Part shown: positions 52,262-63,500 of the stretch, piece by piece | Layout: each line of letters starts with the position of its first letter | Numbering within the stretch: the first letter of the stretch is position 1 | From: Pseudoxanthomonas sp. 3HH-4 | GTDB taxonomy: Bacteria; Pseudomonadota; Gammaproteobacteria; Xanthomonadales; Xanthomonadaceae | Direction of reading: 5' to 3' | Assembly: GCF_006716465.1 (NCBI RefSeq) | Contig: NZ_VFPB01000004.1 | Coordinates: 203,526-267,525, forward strand | DNA: 64,000 bases | Made by a program: the position numbers and the translations under genes | Notes under the pieces: model-generated | Database searches by the model: none | The model's input: only the letters and a program-made list of their open reading frames with translations | Told to the model about the DNA's origin: nothing

Positions 52262-53188
52262 ATGAACACGCCCGCCCGCTTCCATCCCATCGGTACACCC
52301 GGTACGCCCTGGGGGGCGGCGGAGAAAGCCGCATGGCGCGCGCAGCAACGCGTGCAGCGCCGTTATGCGGACGATGTGGTAGCGGTGGTCGATGGGCTGC
52401 GCGGACGCTTCGATGTGCAGCAGTACGGCACGCTGGACTATGGTCCGGGCGAGGTCTATCCGCTGTTGGCGGTACGCAGCCGGGACTGGAACGAGGCACT
52501 GCCCACGATGCTGGTCACGGGCGGCGTGCACGGCTACGAGACCAGCGGCGTGCATGGCGCGCTGCAGTTCCTCGAAGAGCGTGCCGCCGACTATGCCGGC
52601 AAGGCCAACCTGCTGGTGGTGCCATGCGTCAGCCCGTGGGGCTACGAACGCATCCACCGCTGGAACGCCGATGCGCTGGATCCGAACCGCTCGTTCCGTG
52701 CGGGCAGTCCTGCGCAGGAATCCGCCGCGTTGATCGCGCTGGTCGCGCCGGTGAAGGATCGCGTACTGATGCACATCGACCTGCACGAAACCACCGACAG
52801 TGATGAGAGCGAATTCCGTCCTGCACTTGCCGCGCGCGACGGAAAGCCATTCGAACCCGGGGAGATTCCGGACGGCTTCTACTTGGTGGATGACAGTGCG
52901 AATCCACAGCCCGATTTCCAGCGCGCCGTGATCGCGGCGGTGGCGGCCGTCACCCATATCGCCCCCGCCGACGCGCGTGGCGAGATCATCGGGTCACCGG
53001 TGGTGGCCGAGGGTGTCATCCAGTACCCGGTGAAGTCGCTGGGCCTGTGCACCGGCATCACCGAGGCACGCTACACCACCGTCACCGAGGTCTATCCCGA
53101 CAGTCCGAAGGCGACGCCGCAGCAGTGCAACGATGCGCAGGTCGCCGCGGTGGTGGCGGCGATCGGGTACGCGTTGGCGCAGGGTTGA
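52262..53188 (+). CDS. M14-family metallocarboxypeptidase
   Basis: A 308-residue zinc peptidase of the M14 fold. Zinc ligands His90 and Glu93 in GGVHGYETSG, third ligand His in LMHIDLHETTD (His171 or His175), and LGLCTGITEARYTTVTEVYPDSP with the catalytic Glu. There is no signal peptide. The 132-codon upstream extension to 52130 is non-coding in character. A TATAGT at 52222-52227 may be a -10. Acts on C-terminal residues or aminoacylated small molecules; specificity unknown. Confidence 0.92.
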   Translation: MNTPARFHPIGTPGTPWGAAEKAAWRAQQRVQRRYADDVVAVVDGLRGRFDVQQYGTLDYGPGEVYPLLAVRSRDWNEALPTMLVTGGVHGYETSGVHGALQFLEERAADYAGKANLLVVPCVSPWGYERIHRWNADALDPNRSFRAGSPAQESAALIALVAPVKDRVLMHIDLHETTDSDESEFRPALAARDGKPFEPGEIPDGFYLVDDSANPQPDFQRAVIAAVAAVTHIAPADARGEIIGSPVVAEGVIQYPVKSLGLCTGITEARYTTVTEVYPDSPKATPQQCNDAQVAAVVAAIGYALAQG

Positions 53189-53277
53189 AGCGAGCCTGCG
53201 GGGGCCCTATTTCCTTTCGTGAAAGATGATTGCTTTCCGGGGCGTAGGCTGTCCCGGCGGCAACACGAAGCGAGGAC

Positions 53278-53550
53278 ATGACCATGGCAACCGGATGGGC
53301 CGGCGATGGCGCCGTGCAGGAACAGATCGATGCGACCGTGAAGGACGGCATCGAACGCGCGCGCCGCGCGCTGCCGAAGGGGCCGAGCCTGACCCACTGC
53401 GAAGCCTGCGACAAGCCGATCCCGGTTGCCCGCCAGCTGGCGGTGCCGGGCGTGCGCCTGTGCGTGGTATGCCAGGAGGCGGCCGACCAGGAAGAGCAGG
53501 GTGCCGGGCTGTACAACCGGCGGGGCAGCAAGGACAGCCAGTTGCGCTAG
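53278..53550 (+). CDS. DksA/TraR-family C4 zinc-finger protein (YbiI-like)
   Basis: A 90-residue protein with a C-terminal four-Cys zinc finger (CEACDKPIPVARQLAVPGVRLCVVC, residues 41-65), the DksA/TraR signature. Unlike DksA, it lacks the long coiled coil, so it is the short YbiI type. GCGAGGA precedes the ATG. DksA relatives bind RNA polymerase's secondary channel; the short type has an unproven role. Confidence 0.88.
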   Translation: MTMATGWAGDGAVQEQIDATVKDGIERARRALPKGPSLTHCEACDKPIPVARQLAVPGVRLCVVCQEAADQEEQGAGLYNRRGSKDSQLR

Positions 53551-53578
53551 CAAGGGCGCGTAACGGGCACGGCGGGCG

Positions 53579-53872
53579 TCACTCCACCGTCAGCGGGATG
53601 CCCTTCTTGCGCATGTCCAGGTAATCGGTACGCACGGCACGGCAGTAGGGCCCGCTCATGACGAAGCGGCGACACACATCCGGCCGGGTCTGGTAGATGC
53701 CGCAGTTCATCCGCGCGCCGTCGAGTGCCACGCACCAGCCTTCCTCGTCGCGTGCCATCACGTGCAGGCCGGCGGGGGTGCGGGTGGTGAGGTGTGAGGG
53801 AACGTGGTCTTCCGGTTGCAGGACCACGGTCAGGCGGCAGCAGACGGCGTCGCAACGCGAACATGAGGTCAT
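53579..53872 (-). CDS. YkgJ-family cysteine-cluster protein
   Basis: A 97-residue protein with the CxxCxxxCC signature at the start (MTSCSRCDAVCCRLTVVL), then RDEEGWCVALDGARMNCGIYQTRPDVCRRF, eight or more Cys in all. The family probably binds a metal or Fe-S cluster (annotated zinc/iron chelatase). MTSCSRCDAVCC at 53872 was preferred over 41 upstream codons. Role unknown. Confidence 0.9.
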   Translation of the reverse strand: MTSCSRCDAVCCRLTVVLQPEDHVPSHLTTRTPAGLHVMARDEEGWCVALDGARMNCGIYQTRPDVCRRFVMSGPYCRAVRTDYLDMRKKGIPLTVE

Positions 53873-54266
53873 GGCGGCGTGACCTGCATCGGCTGGTCCC
53901 GGGCAGCGCACGCTGCAGCAGGGAAAGGCACGGCATGTGCAACGACGGGGCGAGGGTATGACGGGCAGGGCATGGAAGCTCCCGGGGGCAACCATCCCAT
54001 CGTGGGGAATGCGTCGCGTGGGAAAGGGAGCGAAGCGGAGGGCCGGGGGCCGTGCGGAACGCGCGAAGCAAGCGGTTGGCTCGCGGCACGCATGCTACAG
54101 CATGCATCTCAAGGGGCGGCCCGTGCACGCGGAAGTACGTCACCTGAGCTTCATGTGGTGTCGCATCGGTTTGCCTGCGGGTCAGGCAGGCACGCCAGGT
54201 TTGACGCTGCAGTCATACCGCGTGCGTTATCCCTGTCCGCAGATGTCTTGAAGCGGAGGTGCGTTG
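53873..54266. other. 394-bp gap with no supported gene
   Basis: Open frames here (for example 53937-54251) have unusual Gly/Arg/Ala-rich products without domain or a good ribosome site. A perfect inverted repeat GCATGCT-AC-AGCATGC lies at 54090-54105. The ATG at 54267 follows GGAGGT at its right end. Confidence 0.5.
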
Positions 54267-54857
54267 ATGACGCTCGAGTTGCGTTGCCGCTGCGGGCAGG
54301 TGCAGGGCACGGTGGATGCCCGCCGGGCGTATGCGCGTGCAACGTGTTACTGCGGGGATTGCCGTGCGTATGCGCGTCACCTCGGGCAACCCGGCGTGAT
54401 GGATGCGCAGGGCGGTACCGACATCGTGGCGATGAACCCGCTGGCGGTGCGTTTCACGGCGGGCGAGGAGCACATCGCCGGCCTTTGCCTGCGCCAAGGC
54501 GGGCTGTTGCGCTGGTACGCGGCGTGTTGCCGTACGCCGCTGGCCAATACGCCGCGCGATGGAAAAGTCGCCTACGTGGGCGTGGTTGCCGCATGCCTGG
54601 TGCCGGAGGCCGACGTCGATGCCGCATTCGGCCCGCCGGGCCACGTGGTGTTGAACTCCGACAGCGCCGTCGGCGACGTGCGCCGCACGCCGCTTGCTTT
54701 CCTCGCGGCCGGAGCGCGTATCGCCATGGGCATCATGGCGGCAAGGCTGCGCGGGCAAGCGCCAGGCCTGTTTTTCAGCGCCAACGGGCAGCCCCTGCGT
54801 ACCGCGTACCCCCTGGGCGAGGATCCGCGCGGCGAGGCGGGGCGGGAGCCGGCCTGA
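54267..54857 (+). CDS. GFA/DUF6151-like cysteine-rich protein
   Basis: A 196-residue protein beginning MTLELRCRCGQVQGTV, with CYCGDCRAYARHLG at 31-40 and WYAACCRTPLANTP, the glutathione-dependent formaldehyde-activating (GFA/CENP-V) zinc pattern of C-x-C and CxxC ligands. A C-terminal region without known function follows (LNSDSAVGDVRRTPLAFLAAGARIAMG). GGAGGT precedes the ATG at 54267; a TTG three bases earlier is possible. Probably zinc-binding; substrate unknown. Confidence 0.85.
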   Translation: MTLELRCRCGQVQGTVDARRAYARATCYCGDCRAYARHLGQPGVMDAQGGTDIVAMNPLAVRFTAGEEHIAGLCLRQGGLLRWYAACCRTPLANTPRDGKVAYVGVVAACLVPEADVDAAFGPPGHVVLNSDSAVGDVRRTPLAFLAAGARIAMGIMAARLRGQAPGLFFSANGQPLRTAYPLGEDPRGEAGREPA

Positions 54858-54912
54858 GCCGATCGTGCGGGCCGCGGTTGCTTCCGCATGAATACCTGAC
54901 TAAAGTCAGGCA

Positions 54913-55803
54913 ATGAACGAGAACCAGATCCAGCGGGTCCGCCGCTTCAACCGCACGGTCACCCGCCGCATCGGGGTACTCACTGATGACTACCTCGGGC
55001 ACGGCCGTCCGCTGGCCGAGTCGCGCCTGCTGTTCGAAGCAGGGCATGCAGGGGCAGATGTGCGCGACCTTCGTGCCCGCCTCGGGTTGGACTCGGGCTA
55101 TGCGAGCCGGTTGTTGCGTGCACTCGAGGCGCAGGGGCTTGTGCGGGTACAGGCATCGCCCGTTGATGCACGCAGGCGGCATGTGGTCCTGACCGCGAAA
55201 GGGCGGCGCGAGGTGGATGCGCTCGACCGGGATTCGCGGGCGTTGGCGGATTCCCTGCTGGCGCCCTTGTCGTCGCGGCAGCGCGAACGGCTGGTCGAAG
55301 CGATGGACGAAGTGGAGCGCCTCATGCGTGCATCTGCGGCGGAGATCGCGCAGGAGGGTCCAGCCAGCGTCGAGGCGCAGGCGTGCATCCAGGCCTATCT
55401 GGATGAACTCGATGCGCGCTTCGAAGGTGGGTTCGACGCCGCCCGCAGTGTGTCGGCCGATCCCGGTGAGCTGATGCCGCCCCGTGGCGCCTTCGTGGTC
55501 GCGCGGCTGGAGGGCGCTGCGGTCGCATGTGGAGGATTGAAGCGGATCGCCGAGGGCACGGGCGAAATCAAGCGCATGTGGGTGGCGCCGGATGCGCGCG
55601 GGCTGGGCATCGCGCAGCGGGTGCTGGATGCGCTGGAGGCACACGCGGTGGCGATGGGACTGCACACGTTGCGACTGGACACCAACAGCAGCCTGGTGGA
55701 AGCACGGGCGTTGTATGACCGCAACGGCTATATCGAGATCCCCGCCTATAACGACAACCCTTACGCGCACCACTGGTTCGAGAAACACCTGCGCACGGAC
55801 TGA
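54913..55803 (+). CDS. Bifunctional MarR-type regulator/GNAT acetyltransferase
   Basis: A 296-residue fusion: an N-terminal MarR winged helix (about 30-140; TLFEAG, ADVRDLRARLGLDSGYASRLLRALEAQGLVRVQASPVDARRRHVVLTAKG) and a C-terminal GNAT acetyltransferase (about 155-296; MWVAPDARGLGIAQRVLDALEAHA, the acetyl-CoA loop R/QGLGIA). The last helices give LYDRNGYIEIPAYNDNPYAHHWFEK. This fusion is a known architecture in proteobacteria. It may sense and acetylate a toxic small molecule or a protein, and regulate itself. The target is not clear. Confidence 0.92.
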   Translation: MNENQIQRVRRFNRTVTRRIGVLTDDYLGHGRPLAESRLLFEAGHAGADVRDLRARLGLDSGYASRLLRALEAQGLVRVQASPVDARRRHVVLTAKGRREVDALDRDSRALADSLLAPLSSRQRERLVEAMDEVERLMRASAAEIAQEGPASVEAQACIQAYLDELDARFEGGFDAARSVSADPGELMPPRGAFVVARLEGAAVACGGLKRIAEGTGEIKRMWVAPDARGLGIAQRVLDALEAHAVAMGLHTLRLDTNSSLVEARALYDRNGYIEIPAYNDNPYAHHWFEKHLRTD

Positions 55804-55912
55804 AGGCCAGGCCCATCGCCTCGAGCGAGGATGAGCCGAGGCGCCGCGTTCGCTCGATCGCATTCGCGGCGGAGCCGTCCTTCCCGCGCTCCGTGTCCTT
55901 GGTGCCCTGCGA

Positions 55913-56053
55913 TCAGGAGCGCTTGCCGGGATTGGGTAATTGGCCCTTCCCATGATCCTTGGGAAGCGGGCGGGATGGGGTTGATGGCGTGGCGGGCGCG
56001 GGTATCGCCTTGGAGGCGTCGTGGCGGGCGGGCGGCTTGGGATGGAATGTCAT
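55913..56053 (-). CDS. 46-residue Pro/Lys-rich small protein
   Basis: Translation MTFHPKPPARHDASKAIPAP at the start, ending KGQLPNPGKRS. It follows a GGAGGAG Shine-Dalgarno 7 nt before the ATG, which supports real translation. No domain or helix; it is proline- and lysine-rich with a likely disordered form. Too short for routine gene calls. Function unknown. Confidence 0.6.
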   Translation of the reverse strand: MTFHPKPPARHDASKAIPAPATPSTPSRPLPKDHGKGQLPNPGKRS

Positions 56054-56232
56054 GGCGGGTCTCCTCCGGCCGATGGCCGGATGTGCACCGTGCACGTGGA
56101 GGGATGAGTAACGCGTGTAGTCACGGGGTAAAGCAGGCCGTCGGGCCGGAAAAGGCTGGATTGCCCGATGGACGGCTGTGAACGGGCGCAAAAGACCCCT
56201 CGGTGCCGGCAAAAGGCGCGTAAGGTCGAGGG

Positions 56233-57402
56233 ATGATGCATCGGTTCCTCAGTGACAACCGCGCTGAACTGATTGCGCGCTGCCGTGGCAAGGTCGCGCT
56301 GCGATCCGCCACGGGCGTGCCTGGCCAGGAACTGGACCACGGCGTGACGGTTTTCCTGGACCAGCTGATCAAGACACTGCAGGTGGAGGAAGGCGCCGAG
56401 CCGATGCGAAGCCGCAAGGTATCGGGACCCGCGGGTGGCGGTCGTCCGGCCCTGTCGGAGATCAGCGAGTCCGCGGCACTGCATGGCCGCGAACTGCTGA
56501 CGCACGGGTTCACCGTCGACCAGGTGGTGCACGACTATGGCGACCTGTGCCAGGCGATTTCCGATCTCGCATTCGAACGGGGTGCGGCGATCGAGACGGA
56601 TGAGTTCCGCACGCTCAACCGCTGCCTGGACAACGCCATCGCGCACGCGGTGACGGAGTTCGGCTACCAGAACGAGATCGTGCAGTCCGACAGGCAAACC
56701 CTGGCGTTGAACGAGCGGCTGGGATTCTTCGCGCACGAGTTGCGCAACCAGCTGTGCACGGCGACGCTGGCGCTGTCGATCATCAAGGAAGGCAGCGTGG
56801 GCATGTCCGGTGCCACGGCCGGCATCCTGGATCGCGCCCTAGCCGGGCTGGGAAGCCTGATCGATCGTTCGCTGGCCGAGGTGCGGATGGCGGCCGGCAC
56901 GCCGGTGCAGAAGCGGCTGTACTCGCTGGCGGATTTCATCGCCGAGATCAGGCTGTCAGCCTCGCTGGAGGCCACGGTCAGGGGATGCGTACTGGTCGTG
57001 TCCGAGGTGGATCCTGTGCTGGCCATCGATGTCGACCGCGACCTGTTGCTGTCGGCAACCGGCAATCTGCTGCAGAACGCCTTCAAGTTCTCTGCGCCAG
57101 GCAGCGAGATCACGTTGAACGCCTATGCGCTCGCCGACCGCATCCTGATCGATGTGGAGGACCGCTGCGGCGGGCTGCCTTCCGGCGATGGCGCGACCCT
57201 GTTCCAGCCTTTCGTGCAGCAGAGCGCGGACCAGAGTGGCCTTGGGCTGGGCTTGTCGATCTCGCAGCGCAGCGTGGAGGCCAACCAGGGGCAGCTGAGC
57301 GTGCGTGATGTGCCCGGCACCGGCTGTGTCTTCACCATCTCTCTGCCACGCCACCAGATGCCGCCATCGGAAGGGCCGCTGCGGCCACGCGCGACGGGTT
57401 AG
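56233..57402 (+). CDS. Soluble sensor histidine kinase (RsbRD-type N-terminus)
   Basis: A 389-residue kinase: an all-helical N-terminal domain (about 5-145; ALHGRELLTHGFTVDQVVHDYGDLCQAISDLA), resembling RsbRD/globin-like sensor regions, then an H-box with His168 (FFAHELRNQL) and a HATPase_c domain (ATGNLLQNAFKFSAPGSEIT N-box, DRCGGLP G1, GLGLGLSISQRSVEANQG G2, PGTGCVFTISLP). No membrane helix, so it senses cytosolic signals. No response regulator lies next to it, so its partner is elsewhere. Confidence 0.9.
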   Translation: MMHRFLSDNRAELIARCRGKVALRSATGVPGQELDHGVTVFLDQLIKTLQVEEGAEPMRSRKVSGPAGGGRPALSEISESAALHGRELLTHGFTVDQVVHDYGDLCQAISDLAFERGAAIETDEFRTLNRCLDNAIAHAVTEFGYQNEIVQSDRQTLALNERLGFFAHELRNQLCTATLALSIIKEGSVGMSGATAGILDRALAGLGSLIDRSLAEVRMAAGTPVQKRLYSLADFIAEIRLSASLEATVRGCVLVVSEVDPVLAIDVDRDLLLSATGNLLQNAFKFSAPGSEITLNAYALADRILIDVEDRCGGLPSGDGATLFQPFVQQSADQSGLGLGLSISQRSVEANQGQLSVRDVPGTGCVFTISLPRHQMPPSEGPLRPRATG

Positions 57403-57572
57403 GGGTGGTTGGTACGGGGCTTGCATCGGCGACAGGACCGGAGACGGCGTCGCGGTCGCTGGAGTAAGTGGCGTTACGCGGCTACCATGCCGCATCAGCA
57501 TTGGCCATGGCGTCGCCAGGGACACTGCTCATTCGGGTATGCCGGGGAAGTCCATCCGCGAGGAGGGCTGGC

Positions 57573-60500
57573 ATGCACGGCCAAGAGGGGGGCGACCGTC
57601 TGTCGACGTGTCGCTGGTCGATGTACGCATCACGCATTCACGTTTTCCGGGGACTCGACATGCCTATCCTTTCCGGCGCCACGCGCCGTGTACGTCTGTT
57701 CGCGCGCGTGTTCCTGCTGAGCGTGTTCGCCAGTAGCGCGATGGCGATCCCCGCCGCAATGGCGGAGACGTTGACGTTCACAAACGATACCGGTCTCGGA
57801 GACGGTATTGCCGCCGACGGTGAAGGCGGGTCGAGCGATATCGCCGGGCTGTCCATCCAGATCTACAACATCAGCAACGTCAATGGCAGCAATATCGGCG
57901 TGATCCACTGGCGACCCAACGCCTTTCTCAGTAGTGGAGACCCGGGGTATTCGGCTCTCACCTTCGATGATGGCGTAAACGGAATCACCAAGGGCATGGC
58001 GGTCCGCTCTGCGGACGGCAGCGAATTCAAGCTGACGTCGTTCCGGTATTACAGCTGGGGCGAGACGTCGCCCATGACGAATACCGTCGTGGGCTACCGG
58101 GACGGTGTCCAGGTTGCATCCATGACCTTCCAGGGACTGGACCCGACCTTCACGCCGCAGACGGTCTCGTTGGGCCCAACGTTCTCGTACGTGGACGACG
58201 TCAGGATGTTCACCTCCGCGGGCGGCGACAGCGGGGGTGATGGCAGCTGGCACTCGATGAACAACATCGTCATCGATCCCGCGGTGCCGCCCGACATCAC
58301 GCCTCCCACCGTCAGCTCGGTCACTTCCAGTACGGCCAACGGCACCTATAAGGTGGGCGACATCATCAGCCTGCAGGTGGCTTTCAGCGAGAACGTCAAC
58401 GTCATAGGTACCCCTCAGCTGACGATTGAAACCGGTTCGATGGATCGCACCGTCAATTACACCAGCGGCAGCGGCAGCAGCAGTACGCATACCTTTACCT
58501 ACACCGTACAGGCTGGGGACCTCAGCAGTGACTTGGACTACACGTCGACCACGGCGCTTGCGCTGAATGGCGGCACGATCCGTGATGCGGCCGGCAACAA
58601 CGCCACATTGACGCTGCCGTCGCCGGGTGCGGCGGGCTCGCTTGGCGCCAACAAGAACCTGGTGATTGATGGCGTGGTGCCGACGATCACGTCGGTTACT
58701 TCCTCCACAGCAAACGGCATCTACGCAGCGGGCGCCACGATCAGCCTGCAGGTCGACTTCAGCGAAACGGTGACCGTTACCGGCACGCCGCAGTTGACGT
58801 TGGAGACCGGCAGCACCGATCGCGCTGTCAACTACGCCTCCGGCAGCGGCACAGGGACATTGACATTCAATTACACCGTGCAGTCGGGCGACGCCAGCAG
58901 TGACCTCGATTATGTCGCCACCAGTTCGCTCGCCCTCAATGGCGGCACGATCCGCGACGGGGCAGCCAACAACGCGACGCTGACGCTGGCATCGCCGGGC
59001 ACCGCCGGTTCGCTGGGTGCGAACAAGGCGCTGGTGGTGGATGGCGCACCTCCGGCCGTCAGCAGCATCACCGTCAGCGGTTCGCCCGCGGCCACCGCCA
59101 CCAGCGTGACCTTCACGGTGGCGTTCAACGAAGCGGCCAGCAACGTCTCGACCGACGACTTCACGCTGGTCACGACCGGTTCGGCCACGGGCACGATCAG
59201 CGCCGTTTCCGCCAGCAGCGGTACCTCGATCGACGTCACCGTTAGCGGCATTGCCGGCAACGGCACCCTGGAAGTGAATCTCAACGGGTCCACCGACATC
59301 GCGGACGCGGCCGGCAACAGCGGGCCGGCGGCGTTCACCAGCGGTTCGACCCATACCGTCGCCATTCCCACCGCGCCGGCCGCACCGACCATCGGCACCG
59401 CCACGGCGGGTGACGGCCAGGTCAGCGTGACCTTCACCGCGCCGGCAAGCAATGGTGGTTCCGCCATCACCACGTATACGGCCACCGCCAGTCCCGGCGG
59501 CGCATTCGGCACCTGTGCGGGGCCGGCAGCCTGCACGGCCACGGTGACCGGGCTCAGCAACGGCACGGCGTATACCTTCACGGTGACCGCCACCAACGCC
59601 ATTGGAACCAGCGTGGCGTCGGGAGCCTCGAACGCAGCCACGCCCAAGGGCAACCAGACCCTCACGTTCGGCAACCCCGGTGCGCAGAATTTCGGCACCA
59701 CGCCGACGTTGACCGCCTCCGCCACATCCGGCCTGACGCCGACATTCAGTTCGTCCACGACCGGCGTATGCACCATCACGTCCGGTGGCACGCTGACCTT
59801 CGTCACTGCCGGCAGCTGCACCATCGACGCCGACCAGGCGGGTGATGCCGCGTGGAACGCGGCGACCACGGTGACCCAGACGTTCACGGTCAATGCCGTG
59901 GTGCCCGGTGCGCCGACCATCGGTACCGCGACGGCGGGCGACACCCAGGCCACCGTGACGTTCACCGCACCGGCCTCGACCGGCGGTGCCGCGATCATCG
60001 CCGGCGGCTATACGGTCACGGCCAGTCCGGGCGGCGCGACCGGCACCGGCTCCGGTTCGCCGATCACCGTCACGGGCCTGACCAATGGCGTGGCGTACAC
60101 CTTCACCGTGACCGCGACGAACTCGGCCGGCGAGGGCGCAGCATCGGCGGCATCGAACAGCGTCTTGCCGGCCTCGCCGCAGACGATCACCTTCGCCAAT
60201 CCGGGGGCGCAGAACTTCGGTACCTCGCCGACGCTCAGCGCGACATCGACCTCGGGGCTGGCCGTGACGTTCACCTCATCCACCCCCGGCGTCTGCACGA
60301 CCACGTCCGGAGGGGTGCTGACCTTCCTCGCCGCCGGCACCTGCACCATCAATGCCGACCAGGCGGGCGACAGCAGCTTCCTGGCCGCGTCTCAGGTCAG
60401 CCGGTCGTTTTCCGTCAATGCCGTCGTACCGGCGGCACCCATCATCGGCACCGCGATCGCAGGCGACACCCAGGCGAGCGTCGCGTTCACCGCGCCAACG

Positions 60501-63500
60501 AACATCGGCGGATCGGCCATCACCAGCTACACGGTGACCGTCAGTCCTGCCGATGTGGCACCGATCAGCGGCGCGTCGTCTCCCATCGTCGTCACCGGCC
60601 TGACCAATGGGGTGGCCTACACGTTCACGGTGACGGCGGACAACGTGGCGGGCACCGGGCCTGCGTCAGCCGCCTCCAACAGCATCACGCCGGCGGCGAC
60701 GCAGACCATCACTTTCAGCAACCCCGGTGCGCAGAACTTCGGTACCACGCCGACGTTGACCGCGACGGCGGATTCCGGCCTGACACCCACGTTCACGTCG
60801 TCCACGACCGGCGTGTGCACCATCACGAGCGGCGGCGCGCTGACCTTCGTCACCGCGGGCACCTGCACCATCAACGCCGATCAGGCGGGGAACGGCACCT
60901 ACCTCGCCGCCACGCAGGTCACCCGCACGTTCACCGTCAATCCGGTGGTGCCGGGTGCGCCGACCATCGGCGCGGCAACCGTCGCCAGTCCGACCGAGGT
61001 CGATGTGGCCTTCGCGGCGCCCGCGAGCAACGGAGGTATCGCCATCACCGGTTACACGGTGACGGCCAGCCCCGGCGGTGCCACGACTACCGGCGTGGGC
61101 AGTCCCATCCGTTTCCCCGGCCTGACGGCAGGCGTGAGCTATTCGTTCACCGTCAGCGCGACCAACAGTGCCGGCACGGGCGCATCGTCGGCCGCGTCCA
61201 ATGCCGTCGTCACCGCCGTGACGCAGGTGATCACGTTCGCCAATCCCGGTGCACAGGACTTCGGCACTGCGCCGACGCTGTCGGCGACGGCGGATTCCGG
61301 GCTTGCGGTGAGCTTCGCATCGGCGACGACCGCCGTCTGCACCATCACGCCCACGGGCACGCTGGCCTTCATCGCGGTCGGCACCTGCACGATCAACGCG
61401 GACCAGGCGGGCGATGCCAGCCATCTGCCGGCGGCTCAGGTCAGCCAGACGTTCACCGTGAATGCCGTGGCGCCCGATGCGCCCGTGATCGGTACGGCGA
61501 CGATGGCGTCCGCCACATCGGCCACGGTGTCCTTCACCGCGCCGGTGTCTACCGGTGGTGCTCCGGTCACCGCCTATGTGGTGACGGCGAGTCCGGGGGG
61601 CGCCACTGCGACCGGAGCCGGGAGCCCGATCACCGTCACAGGCCTGGCAAGCGGCACGGCATATACGTTCACCGTGACCGCGCAGAATGCAGCGGACACC
61701 AGCGTGCCTTCGGCACCGTCGAATGCGGTCACGCCGATCCCTGCGCTCACGGTCGCGGCGGCGAGCGCCACGTTGCCGTACGGCGCTGGCGCCACGCCCG
61801 TGACGCTGTCGATCACGGGTACCGCGACGTCGGTCGCCGTGGGTACGGCACCGGTGAACGGCATCGCGACGGTCAGCGGTACCACGATCAGCTACCAGCC
61901 CAATGCCGGTTACGCCGGCCCGGACAGCTTCACCTATACGGCCAGCGATGCTTACCAGACCACCGCGACCGCGACGGTAACGATCACCGTGACGGCGCCG
62001 ACGGTGATGCTGGATGCCGCCAATCCCGGCAACGGCACGGGCGGCACTGCCTACACGCACGCGTTCCTTGCCAGTGGCGGTGCATCGCCTTACCGCTTCC
62101 AGCTTGTCGGCGGCGCTTTGCCGAGCGGGCTGAGCCTGGGCACGGATGGACGCATCACTGGCACGCCGACGGTGGCGGGCAACTTCACGTTGACCGTGGA
62201 GGTGACCGACAGCAGCACGGGCACCGGCCCTTTCACGGCGCAGCAGCAGTACACGCTGCAGGTGGTGGCGCCGCAGATCGCGTTCGCGCTGCCCGCGTTG
62301 CCGCAGGCGACGCATGCCAGCTCGTTCGACCAGACCTTGGCGGTAACGGGTGGCACCGCGCCGTACACCTACGCGGTGACGGCAGGCAGCCTGCCGCAGG
62401 GCGTCGCGTTGAGTGCGGCGGGCGTGCTGTCGGGAACGCCGACGGCGTCGGGACGCTTCTTCTTCACGGTGGAGGCGCGTGATGCCAACGGCTTCACGGG
62501 AGCTCAGGCGTACGAACTGGTCGTGGCGCAGGCGCTGCAGGCAATCACCGGCTTCAGTGCGAATCCGGCCACGCCGGTGTTCGCGCCGAACGGTACGTTC
62601 GCGCTGGTGGCCAGCGGTGGCGCCTCCGGCAATCCGGTGGTGTTCGCGAGCACTACGGCACAGGTCTGCCAGGTGAGTGGTGCGACCGTCACCATGCTGG
62701 CGGCCGGGCGCTGCAGCCTGACCGCCGACCAGGCTGGTGATGCGAACCACGAGGCCGCGCCGCAGGTGCGGCTGGACGTGGACATCGCGGCCGCCGTGCC
62801 GACGCTCGTATGGCAGGAAGAACTGCGCAAGGTGTTCGGCGAGCCCGCCTTCGACCTGGTGAATCCCCAGAGCCCCAGCAGCGGTGCCTTCACCTTCACC
62901 AGCAGCGATCCGGAGGTGGCCAGCATCAGCGGCCGCACGGTGACGCTGCATGCGGAAGGCACGACCGTCATCACGGCCACCCAGGCGGCGGCGGGCAGCT
63001 ACTCCGCGGCCAGCGTGGAGATGCGCCTGCAGGTGGAAGTGCGCCCTGATCCGACCCGGGACCCGGGTGTGGTCGGCCTGTTGCAGGCACAAGTGGATGC
63101 GAGCGTGCGCTTCGCCAACGCGCAGCAGTCGAACATCCGCGATCGCCTGCGCCAGGTGCGCAGCGGCGCCAACGGTTCGAGCAACAATGTCACGCTGGCC
63201 TATGCCGGTGGTGAAGAGCGCCAGGGGCTTTCGGTGCCCGTGGGGCAGGCCACGGGCGGCAGCCTGCCGGCGTTGCCGCAGGGGTGGGGGGCGTGGGCAT
63301 CGGGCACGGCGACGTTCGGCAAGAGTGGCCAGGCGGGCGGATACGACTTCCAGACCGATGGCCTCACGCTGGGTGCGGACCGCGCCATCGGCGAACAGAT
63401 GCTGGTCGGCGTTGCGGGCAGCCTGGCGCGGAACGACAGCGATCTGGACGGCACGGCTTCGCGCCTGAAGGCCGACCAGCGTTCGCTGGCGCTCTATGGT

